A DNA stretch of 5,337 bases. It comes from an uncultured Clostridia bacterium (GTDB lineage Bacteria > Bacillota > Clostridia > Oscillospirales > CAG-272). Made by a program: the position numbers and the translations under genes. The stretch's first letter is position 1; each line of letters starts with the position of its first letter. This document shows positions 1 to 5,082 of the stretch, piece by piece. Location: NCBI GenBank assembly GCA_937892405.1, contig CALAFS010000207.1, forward strand, positions 1 through 5,337, in the 5' to 3' direction. Under the pieces are notes generated by a model. That model was not told the origin of the DNA and did no database searches. It saw only the letters and a list, made by a program, of their open reading frames with translations.

Positions 1-87
1 CACGCGTTCGACGAAAGAAAAATCGTCGCCGAGGCGCTAAAAAAGCGGAAAGGCGGGTATACTACATCGCATGATAGTGAATCCTGA
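1..87 (+). CDS. murE: UDP-MurNAc-tripeptide synthetase MurE, C-terminal end only (partial at window start)
   Basis: Frame 1 is open from the first base to a TGA at 85-87 and encodes 28 residues. They begin HAFDERKIVAEAL, which matches the usual end of MurE, where a (H)FDERE/K-V-x-EA(L/I) helix closes the third Mur ligase domain. MurE adds the third stem-peptide residue (meso-diaminopimelate or L-lysine) to UDP-MurNAc-L-Ala-D-Glu in the cytoplasm, using ATP. The substrate-choosing motif lies outside the window, so which amino acid is used cannot be read here. The last residues (GGYTTSHDSES) are a polar tail beyond the usual helix, and their codons overlap the start of murF by 17 bases. The identity rests on a short stretch plus its position directly before murF, which is the standard order in dcw clusters. 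Confidence 0.85.
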   Translation, partial: HAFDERKIVAEALKKRKGGYTTSHDSES

Positions 88-1459
88 ACCTTCTTTTACC
101 CTCGGAGAAATCGCAGAAGCGACCGGCGGCATTTACGACGGGGAGAACATGCAAAAAATCCGTCGGATCGTCACGGATTCGAGGGAGGCGGAGGCGGGTG
201 ACCTCTTCTTCGCCCTCCCCGGCGAACGGACGGACGGCGAAATGTATGTCGGAGAGGTGCTCGCAAAAGGCGCCTTCGCCGTCAGTACCCGGCAAAGAAC
301 GGGCGTTCTCCTTGTGCGGAATGTCAAAGAGGCGCTGCTGTGCCTCGCGGGAGAATACCGCAGGCGTCTCCCTGCGCTGAAGTGCGTGATCGGCGTCACG
401 GGCAGTGCCGGCAAGACGACAACCAAAGAATTCCTTGCGGCACTTCTCTCGCAAAAATACCGTGTCCACGCCACGGAGAAAAATTATAATAACGAGCTCG
501 GTGTCCCCCTCACCGTTCTCGGTGCAAAAAAAGACACCGAGGTTCTGATCGTCGAGATGGGAATGAATCACGAGGGAGAGATCGCCCCGCTCTCGGAGGC
601 GGTGCACCCGGACATGGCGATCATCACGAACATCGGCACGGCGCACATCGGGAATCTCGGCAGCCGGGAAATGATCGCCGAGGCAAAAAGTGAAATTCTC
701 TCCGGCATGACGGGAGGTCCCGTCCTCGTCCCGTCGGAGGAACCACTGCTCGCGAATCTTCCGAACCGCAAGACGGTATCCCTTGAAAATCCGATGGCGG
801 ATTTCTTTCTCATGCCGATGGAAATCCGTGCGGTCGGCAGTGTTGCGGACTTTTATCACGGGGAAAGGATTGTCCCTGGACTTGCACTTCGCGCTCCGGG
901 TACGCACCTTCTCTCGGCGCTCGCCTTCGCGCTCTCCGCCGCCGTTCTGCTCGGGCTGTCGGATCATGAAATTGTCAGTGGAATTTCTTCGATAGGAGAA
1001 GATAAAACGAGGCAGTCTATATATAAAATCGGCAGAATTACAATCTTTGATGACGCATATAACGCCTCTTTTGAATCGGTTTGTGCGGCGATACGAACCC
1101 TCGGTCTGTTCCGCGGAATGAAAAAAAGCGCACTGATCGGCGACATGCTGGAGCTCGGCTGTATGACCGAGGAATACCACAAAAAGGTCGGAAGAATTCT
1201 CGTGGAAGAAGGATTCTCCTCGCTCTACCTTTACGGCGTATACGCTCCCTTCACCGCCGCGGGTGCACGCGAAACGGACGGTATCCCCTGCGATATTTTC
1301 GAAAACACCGATCCCCTGTCCCCCGAGGTCACGGCACGCCAGATCCTCGCCCACAGCGGGGAGAAAGAAATCCTGCTAGTGAAAGGATCCCACGCCCTGC
1401 ATCTCGAGCGGGTGACGCAAGTCATGAAAGAAATTACGGAAGGAAAAACGCATGCTTGA
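71..1459 (+). CDS. murF: UDP-MurNAc-tripeptide:D-Ala-D-Ala ligase MurF
   Basis: MurF joins the dipeptide D-Ala-D-Ala to UDP-MurNAc-tripeptide with ATP, the last cytoplasmic step to the pentapeptide precursor. The 462 residues are a normal length (E. coli about 452). Residues 1-100 form the UDP-substrate domain, with a TDSRE motif at 35-39. The central ATPase domain has the P-loop GVTGSAGKTTTKE at 108-120 (Walker lysine K115), EMGMNHEGEI at 162-171, TNIGTAHIGNLGS at 186-198 and the conserved AEAKSEI at 203-209. The C-terminal ligase domain shows DDAYNAS at 327-333, LIGDMLELG at 355-363 and LLVKGSHALHLERV at 435-448. The start is bounded: an in-frame TAA lies at 38-40 and this ATG is the only good start after it. 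Its Shine-Dalgarno is weak (a G-rich GGCGGG at 52-57, about 13 bases away), so translation is probably coupled to murE, which it overlaps by 17 bases. The 3' end overlaps mraY by 8 bases. Confidence 0.97.
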   Translation: MIVNPEPSFTLGEIAEATGGIYDGENMQKIRRIVTDSREAEAGDLFFALPGERTDGEMYVGEVLAKGAFAVSTRQRTGVLLVRNVKEALLCLAGEYRRRLPALKCVIGVTGSAGKTTTKEFLAALLSQKYRVHATEKNYNNELGVPLTVLGAKKDTEVLIVEMGMNHEGEIAPLSEAVHPDMAIITNIGTAHIGNLGSREMIAEAKSEILSGMTGGPVLVPSEEPLLANLPNRKTVSLENPMADFFLMPMEIRAVGSVADFYHGERIVPGLALRAPGTHLLSALAFALSAAVLLGLSDHEIVSGISSIGEDKTRQSIYKIGRITIFDDAYNASFESVCAAIRTLGLFRGMKKSALIGDMLELGCMTEEYHKKVGRILVEEGFSSLYLYGVYAPFTAAGARETDGIPCDIFENTDPLSPEVTARQILAHSGEKEILLVKGSHALHLERVTQVMKEITEGKTHA

Positions 1460-2438
1460 CCGTTATTTTCCCGTTTATGTTCTCACCTTTTTTGCCGTGC
1501 TTGTGCTGACGGTGCTGGTGGAGATCCGACTGATTCCCGCCCTTTCCAAAACCGCCAAGCAACCGATCTATGAAGACGGGCCGAAGTGGCACATGAAAAA
1601 GAGCGGCACGCCGACCATGGGCGGACTTGCCTTTCTGTTCGCCGTGTTCTGCGCGTCGGTATTCGGCGTTCTTTTCCTTTACCTTTCGGGAGATCACGAC
1701 GGTGCGCTCTCCCTGTCCGTCAACTTCGCCTTTGCCTTCGCCAACGCCACCGTCGGCGTCGTCGACGATCTGACAAAGCTTCACCGCCACAAAAACGAAG
1801 GATTGACGCCGACGGAAAAACTGATCTTCCAGTTCGCGATCGCCATCGGCTTTCTGCTTCTCAGACGCACGCTGCTCGGTGAGACAACCACCGTCGCTTT
1901 TGCCTTCGGGCATGTTGATCTCGGTTTTTTCTACTATCCGATCTGCCTGCTTCTTTTGGTCGGAATCATCAACTTCGCCAATCTGACCGACGGTATCGAC
2001 GGTCTGGCGGCAAGTGTCGCGTTCGGAATCGGGGTATCACTCTTTTACATTTCCGCCGCACTGTCGGGCGAGGTCTCTTTTCTCGCCGCCACTATGATGG
2101 GCGCGAGCATGGGATTCCTTTTCTTCAATCTGCACCCGGCAAAAATCTTCATGGGTGACACCGGCTCGCTCTTTTTCGGGGCGCTCGCCGCCTCCTCCGT
2201 TTTCTCCCTCGGCAATCCCCTTCTGATCCTTCCGATCGGAGGCGTTTATATTCTGGAGGGACTTTCGGTCGTGCTCCAGGTATTGTTTTTCAAAATGACA
2301 AAACGGAGACTTTTCCGTATGGCACCGCTGCACCATCACTTTGAAAAATGCGGCTGGCCGGAAAACCGGATCTGCCTCGCCGCCATCTTTCTGACACTGC
2401 TCTTTTCTCTGCCCGCCTACATTCTCTATCTGCCGTGA
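1452..2438 (+). CDS. mraY: Phospho-N-acetylmuramoyl-pentapeptide transferase MraY (lipid I synthase)
   Basis: MraY moves phospho-MurNAc-pentapeptide from UDP to undecaprenyl phosphate at the inner face of the membrane, making lipid I. The 328-residue length is typical of Gram-positive MraY (B. subtilis about 324; E. coli about 360). Motifs run in the family order: GPKWHMKKSGTPTMGG at 43-58, GVVDDLTK at 102-109 with the Mg-binding/catalytic pair D105-D106, NFANLTDGIDGLA at 174-186, HPAKIFMGDTGSL at 228-240 with D236, and RMAPLHHHFE at 289-298 with the HHH triad at 294-296. About ten hydrophobic segments can be seen between and around these loops, as in the known MraY fold. A good ribosome binding site (AGGA at 1441-1444, seven bases before the ATG) lies inside the end of murF, and the two genes overlap by 8 bases, so they are surely co-transcribed. 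In most dcw clusters murD follows; here ftsW does, 12 bases later. Confidence 0.98.
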   Translation: MLDRYFPVYVLTFFAVLVLTVLVEIRLIPALSKTAKQPIYEDGPKWHMKKSGTPTMGGLAFLFAVFCASVFGVLFLYLSGDHDGALSLSVNFAFAFANATVGVVDDLTKLHRHKNEGLTPTEKLIFQFAIAIGFLLLRRTLLGETTTVAFAFGHVDLGFFYYPICLLLLVGIINFANLTDGIDGLAASVAFGIGVSLFYISAALSGEVSFLAATMMGASMGFLFFNLHPAKIFMGDTGSLFFGALAASSVFSLGNPLLILPIGGVYILEGLSVVLQVLFFKMTKRRLFRMAPLHHHFEKCGWPENRICLAAIFLTLLFSLPAYILYLP

Positions 2439-2450
2439 GGAAATCCGCCC

Positions 2451-3659
2451 ATGAAATCAACTCTTATCCAACCGTCCGAGCGTAGCGGACGCGAGCATCT
2501 CTTTTCCGTCCCGCGCGCGCTTCTCCGTTCACCGATACTGCCGCTTGACGCACCGGCACCCGATGTGCCCTTTCTGATGATTGTCATCGCCCTTGCGCTC
2601 TTCGGCACGGTAATGGTGTTCAGTGCGGGATACGCTTACGCCGCCTTCCGATACGGTGACGCGGGGTATTTTATGCGACGGCAGGCAGTATGGCTCGCCG
2701 TGGGGCTTCTTGTCATGTTTGCCGCCTCGCACATCCGACCGTCGGTCTACGAGGCGCTGACACCTGTGTTTTACGGCATGACGATTCTTCTTCTGATCCT
2801 CGTGCTGATCGTCGGTCTCGTCGGAAACGGTGCACAGCGCTGGATCTCGGTCGGCCCCGTGACGATCCAACCGTCGGAAATCGCGAAAATGACAATGGTG
2901 ATGATGCTCGCGCGATATTTTTCCGTCTATGAAAAAGAGGCGCTCGACAAAAAGAGACGGCACAACATTTTTCTTTACGGCACGGTGTTCCCCGGGCTGA
3001 TCATGCTCCTGCCGATTCTCCTCGTCATGCTGCAAAAGCATCTGTCCTGTATTATCATTCTCGGTACGATCGGACTTCTGACCATTCTCGCGGCAGGCGT
3101 CGGAACGCGCTATATCGGTGCCTTTACCGCACTCGGCGGCGTCGGTGTCACCTGTCTTGCGCTCTTTACCGACTATACGAAAGAGCGCATCACCGTCTGG
3201 AGGAACCCGGAGGCATACCCGCTGACCGGCGGATGGCAGACCTTACAGGGACTGATGGCAATCGGCTCCGGCGGGCTGTTCGGTCTCGGACTCGGAAAGA
3301 GCGTCCTGAAATACTGCTACATATCCGAGCCGGCAAACGACATGATTTTCACCGTTCTCTGCGAGGAGCTCGGTTTTGTCGGTGCGGTTTCGGTGCTCGC
3401 GATGTTCGGCTTTCTTGTTTTCAGAGGATACCGGATCGCGCTTTCCGCCGCGTCGCCCTTCACACGCATTACCGCATTCGGCGTCACGACGAAAATCGCC
3501 GTTCAGGTGCTTCTGAATGTCGCGGTCGTCACGAATACCATACCGAACACGGGAATTTCCCTGCCGTTTTTCAGTTACGGCGGCTCTTCTCTTGTGATGA
3601 TTTTCTTTGAGATGGGCATGCTTCTCTCCTTTTCGCGTTTTTCAAAAATCACAAAATAA
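2451..3659 (+). CDS. ftsW: SEDS-family septal peptidoglycan glycosyltransferase FtsW (or the sporulation paralogue SpoVE)
   Basis: FtsW polymerises lipid II into glycan strands at the division site, working with a class B penicillin-binding protein. The 402 residues carry the SEDS signatures in order: GAQRWISVGPVTIQPSEIAK at 127-146, GGWQTLQGLMAIGSGG at 260-275, EPANDMIFTVLCEELGFVG at 293-311 and NTGISLPFFSYGGSSL at 366-381. D297 lines up with the aspartate known to be essential in SEDS polymerases. The surrounding loop differs from the common LPExHTDFIF form (it reads ISEPANDMIF), but the aspartate and the IF are kept. Hydrophobic spans are seen near 40-60, 79-94, 106-126, 175-217, 221-240, 303-325 and 377-397, with a cytoplasmic N-terminal tail of about 38 residues. 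The ribosome binding site is GAGGA at 2437-2441, nine bases from the ATG and overlapping the mraY stop. Position in a dcw cluster between mraY and murG favours FtsW or SpoVE over RodA; the two cannot be told apart here, so the symbol is provisional. Confidence 0.93.
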   Translation: MKSTLIQPSERSGREHLFSVPRALLRSPILPLDAPAPDVPFLMIVIALALFGTVMVFSAGYAYAAFRYGDAGYFMRRQAVWLAVGLLVMFAASHIRPSVYEALTPVFYGMTILLLILVLIVGLVGNGAQRWISVGPVTIQPSEIAKMTMVMMLARYFSVYEKEALDKKRRHNIFLYGTVFPGLIMLLPILLVMLQKHLSCIIILGTIGLLTILAAGVGTRYIGAFTALGGVGVTCLALFTDYTKERITVWRNPEAYPLTGGWQTLQGLMAIGSGGLFGLGLGKSVLKYCYISEPANDMIFTVLCEELGFVGAVSVLAMFGFLVFRGYRIALSAASPFTRITAFGVTTKIAVQVLLNVAVVTNTIPNTGISLPFFSYGGSSLVMIFFEMGMLLSFSRFSKITK

Positions 3660-3674
3660 ATGTTTCGCACGGAT

Positions 3675-3710
3675 TTTCCTCAAAACGGGTCGCTGCCTGT
3701 TTTGGGGAAA
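3675..3710 (+). promoter_or_regulatory. Strong RNA hairpin between ftsW and murG
   Basis: The arms 3675-3689 and 3696-3710 can pair over 15 positions in RNA with no bulge, of which two are G-U pairs (3680/3705 and 3687/3698), leaving a six-base loop at 3690-3695 (TCGCTG). The right arm is followed by ATTTCAAACG, which is not a proper U-tract, so a strong intrinsic terminator is unlikely. It sits 24 bases before the murG ribosome binding site. It could be an mRNA processing or stability element, or a partial attenuator. The structure is seen directly; any role is inferred. Confidence 0.55.
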
Positions 3711-3733
3711 TTTCAAACGCCTTATTACAGAAC

Positions 3734-3737
3734 GGAG
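3734..3737 (+). promoter_or_regulatory. Ribosome binding site that fixes the murG start
   Basis: GGAG lies six bases before the ATG at 3744. The earlier in-frame ATG at 3660, directly after the ftsW stop, has only A-rich sequence without a Shine-Dalgarno before it, so this site decides for 3744. Confidence 0.85.
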
Positions 3738-3743
3738 ATTTCT

Positions 3744-4862
3744 ATGAAATATCTTTTTACGGGTGGCGGTACCGCCGGTCACATTACCCCCGCACTCGCG
3801 GTGGCGGAAGTGCTCCGTGAGACGGAAGACGACGCCGAAATCCTGTTTGTCGGGCGGGAGGGCGGCGCGGAAAACGAAAGAGTGCGCGCCCTCGGCTACA
3901 AGGTCAGAGAACTTCCCGTCGCGGGATTCGAGCGGCGCTTCACGATGAAGAATGTGAAAGCGATCCTGACTCTCTGCCGCGGTCTCGGCACCGCGGGACG
4001 GATTCTCGACGAAGAGCGTCCCGCGGTTATTCTCGGAACGGGAGGCTATGTATCCTACCCGATTCTGCATGTCGGAGCAAGACGCGGAATTTCTGTTTTT
4101 CTCCACGAATCCAATGCGGCGCCCGGGCTTGCCGCAAGACGCCTTGCGGCAAGGTGTGAAGCGGTTCTGCTCGGGGTACCGGGAAGCGAGGGAGCATTCC
4201 CTGCCAGCGTGCACACGGAAGTTGTCGGAAACCCGGTGCGCCGCGGCTTTTGCGAGCGGTCGAAGAAGGAAGAGAAGCGCAGACTCGGAATTCCGCCAGA
4301 CAGGCTCATGATCCTCTCCTTCGGCGGAAGTCTCGGTTCGGAGCGAATGAACGAGCTTTTGCTCTCCTTTCTCGCGGAGGACTCCTCGGAACAAAAGAAA
4401 ATTCTTCATATCCATGCGACGGGAGAACGCTATTTCTCCTCTCTGCCCGAAAAATACAAGCGTTTTACAAAAGGGGGCGGCAACTGCCGGATTCTGCCGT
4501 ATATCGACGACATGCCTCGCCTCATGCGGGCGGCGGATATCGTCATTTCCCGTGCCGGCGCGATGACGCTCTCCGAGCTCGCGGTGGCGGAATGTGCCGC
4601 CATACTGATCCCCTCGCCGAATGTCACGGAAAACCACCAATATAAAAACGCAAAGCATCTTTCCGACGCGGGAGCGGCAATTCTCATCGAAGAGACGGAG
4701 CTTTCCGAAAAATCTCTGACCGATGCCGTGAGGCTCCTCGAGACGGACGCCGCGCGCCGCCTTTCCATGTCGCGTGCAATTGCGCGCTTTGCCATGCCCG
4801 GTGCGGCGGAAAAAATCGCAAAAATCTTAAAATCCGCCGCGGCGGGAGAAAAATCGCGGTAG
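3744..4862 (+). CDS. murG: UDP-GlcNAc:undecaprenyl-PP-MurNAc-pentapeptide GlcNAc transferase MurG (lipid II synthase)
   Basis: MurG is a GT-B fold glycosyltransferase at the inner membrane face that adds GlcNAc to lipid I, giving lipid II. From the chosen start it has 372 residues (B. subtilis about 363, E. coli about 355). The N-terminal acceptor domain opens with MKYLFTGGGTAGHITPALAV at 1-20, a glycine-rich loop, followed by LGTGGYVSYP at 97-106 and HESNAAPGLAAR at 121-132. VGNPVR at 161-166 marks the hinge. The C-terminal donor domain shows SFGGSLGSERMN at 192-203, YIDDMPRLMRAADIVISRAG at 253-272, TLSELA at 275-280 and LIPSPNVTENHQYKNA at 288-303, the classic UDP-GlcNAc site. Starting at 3660 would add 28 residues with no match to the family, whose members begin just before the glycine loop. 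It follows ftsW after an 84-base spacer. murB, murC or ftsQ would be usual next, but a non-coding gap and ftsZ follow instead. Confidence 0.97.
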   Translation: MKYLFTGGGTAGHITPALAVAEVLRETEDDAEILFVGREGGAENERVRALGYKVRELPVAGFERRFTMKNVKAILTLCRGLGTAGRILDEERPAVILGTGGYVSYPILHVGARRGISVFLHESNAAPGLAARRLAARCEAVLLGVPGSEGAFPASVHTEVVGNPVRRGFCERSKKEEKRRLGIPPDRLMILSFGGSLGSERMNELLLSFLAEDSSEQKKILHIHATGERYFSSLPEKYKRFTKGGGNCRILPYIDDMPRLMRAADIVISRAGAMTLSELAVAECAAILIPSPNVTENHQYKNAKHLSDAGAAILIEETELSEKSLTDAVRLLETDAARRLSMSRAIARFAMPGAAEKIAKILKSAAAGEKSR

Positions 4863-4895
4863 GGCGTCGATTTTGTGACCGATTTTTCGTTTTTA
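4849..4895 (+). terminator. Possible weak intrinsic terminator overlapping the murG stop codon
   Basis: AAAAAT plus CGGT (4849-4854 and 4857-4860, with a two-base CG bulge between) can pair with ACCGATTTTT at 4878-4887 around a loop of 17 bases. A T-rich run, CGTTTTTA, follows at 4888-4895. The stem has only four G-C pairs and a large loop, so it would be weak. Its place right at the end of murG, just before a new promoter, fits a transcript end, but that is inferred. Confidence 0.35.
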
Positions 4896-4917
4896 CTATA
4901 TTCTGCCTTAAAATAAA

Positions 4918-4937
4918 TATTTATAAGTATTTATATT
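4918..4937. repeat. Ten-base-phased TATTTAT direct repeat
   Basis: TATTTAT occurs at 4918-4924 and again at 4928-4934, exactly ten bases apart, about one helical turn. The first copy overlaps a perfect 12-base palindrome at 4913-4924. Such phased A/T runs upstream of a promoter can bend DNA or act as an UP element for the RNA polymerase alpha subunit; that role is inferred. Confidence 0.4.
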
Positions 4938-4965
4938 TGTGAACAATAAAAGATTTTCGTAAAAT
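4937..4965 (+). promoter_or_regulatory. Candidate distal ftsZ promoter (P2)
   Basis: TTGTGA at 4937-4942 (four of six consensus bases) and TAAAAT at 4960-4965 (five of six) are separated by 17 bases, the best spacing for a housekeeping sigma factor. In such AT-rich DNA chance matches are common, so this is weaker than the proximal promoter. The palindrome at 4951-4967 covers its -10 element. Confidence 0.4.
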
Positions 4966-4967
4966 CT
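4951..4967. repeat. Perfect inverted repeat AGATTTT-CGT-AAAATCT (possible operator)
   Basis: Arms 4951-4957 and 4961-4967 are exact reverse complements around CGT. It ends one base before the proximal -35 box and covers the -10 of the distal candidate promoter. A shorter relative with the same AGATT/AATCT ends lies at 4976-4988. A symmetric site placed across a promoter is what a dimeric repressor would need; no regulator can be named. Confidence 0.45.
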
Positions 4968-4968
4968 A

Positions 4969-4997
4969 TTGAAAAAGATTAAAAATCTATATATAAT
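4969..4997 (+). promoter_or_regulatory. Strong sigma-A type promoter for ftsZ (P1)
   Basis: The -35 box TTGAAA (4969-4974, five of six consensus bases) and the -10 box TATAAT (4992-4997, perfect) are 17 bases apart, the ideal spacing. Transcription should start near 5004-5006, giving a leader of about 78 bases before the ftsZ ATG. It is by far the best promoter match I found in the window and implies that ftsZ can be expressed independently of the upstream mur operon. Confidence 0.8.
4976..4988. repeat. Inverted repeat AGATT-AAA-AATCT inside the P1 spacer (possible operator)
   Basis: Arms 4976-4980 and 4984-4988 are perfect reverse complements and lie wholly between the -35 and -10 boxes of P1. 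The ends match those of the larger palindrome whose centre is 23 bases upstream. A protein bound here would be expected to affect promoter use; this is inferred from position only. Confidence 0.4.
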
Positions 4998-5026
4998 AAA
5001 TATGGTGTAGTATTCAGCTAAAATTC

Positions 5027-5051
5027 TGCAATTTTTGCACCCATATGCAAA
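5027..5051 (+). promoter_or_regulatory. Overlapping inverted repeats in the ftsZ leader
   Basis: TGCAA (5027-5031) can pair with TTGCA (5035-5039) around a three-base loop. The overlapping TTTGCA (5034-5039) can instead pair with TGCAAA (5046-5051) around six bases. The two stems share an arm and exclude each other. Both lie in the predicted transcribed leader, about 20 to 45 bases before the ribosome binding site. They are short, so a DNA-binding site is as likely as an RNA switch, and chance is possible. Confidence 0.35.
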
Positions 5052-5069
5052 CAGATATAGACATTTCAT

Positions 5070-5075
5070 GGAGGA
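5070..5075 (+). promoter_or_regulatory. Strong ribosome binding site of ftsZ
   Basis: GGAGGA, close to the full Shine-Dalgarno consensus, lies seven bases before the ATG at 5083. It also decides the start: an in-frame ATG at 5068 overlaps this site and so cannot be the one it serves. Confidence 0.9.
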
Positions 5076-5082
5076 TACGAAA

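Larger units (their letters stand above)
4863..5082 (+). other. AT-rich intergenic region between murG and ftsZ
   Basis: This 220-base stretch has no credible coding frame and is much richer in A and T than the genes on either side. It holds a possible terminator tail, a perfect palindrome ATAAATATTTAT at 4913-4924, two promoter candidates, two AGATT...AATCT palindromes, a short leader with overlapping inverted repeats, and the ftsZ ribosome binding site. It is the only gene-free stretch of this size in the window and appears to be the ftsZ control region. Confidence 0.9.

Noticed and set aside
1049..1078. MurF reads NASFES where many relatives have NANPxS.
   Set aside because: The proline position varies in the family; E. 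coli MurF has valine there as I recall, so this is not evidence of lost function.
62..1354. A 430-codon open frame on the minus strand across murF.
   Set aside because: It is the antisense shadow of murF, whose ligase motifs are complete. The minus-strand protein shows no recognisable domain and has a composition heavy in charged residues, typical of the reverse frame of GC-rich genes.
2473..2491. A small inverted repeat, CGTCCG and CGGACG around seven bases, near the start of ftsW.
   Set aside because: Six-base GC arms inside a GC-rich coding region are expected by chance, and no other feature supports a role.
3660..3743. A 28-residue N-terminal extension of MurG from the ATG directly after the ftsW stop.
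   Set aside because: It has no Shine-Dalgarno, does not match the family's N-terminus, and its bases form a strong hairpin. The ATG at 3744 has GGAG at the right distance and starts just before the glycine loop.
3642..4658. A 338-codon open frame on the minus strand across murG.
   Set aside because: It is antisense to a well-supported murG, has no motif I recognise, and its arginine-rich, low-hydrophobic composition points to a shadow frame.
4873..4902. A third promoter candidate, TTGTGA (4873-4878) with TATATT (4897-4902), 18 bases apart.
   Set aside because: It overlaps the possible terminator and T-tract, both boxes are imperfect, and such matches are expected by chance in AT-rich DNA.
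5068..5082. An in-frame upstream ATG that would add five residues to FtsZ.
   Set aside because: It overlaps the GGAGGA ribosome binding site that serves 5083, and has no site of its own.
4863..5082. Possible Spo0A or sigma-H type sporulation control of ftsZ, as known in Bacillus.
   Set aside because: No convincing Spo0A box (TGTCGAA) or sigma-H -35/-10 pair was found; the closest, CGTCGAT near 4865, mismatches at both ends.
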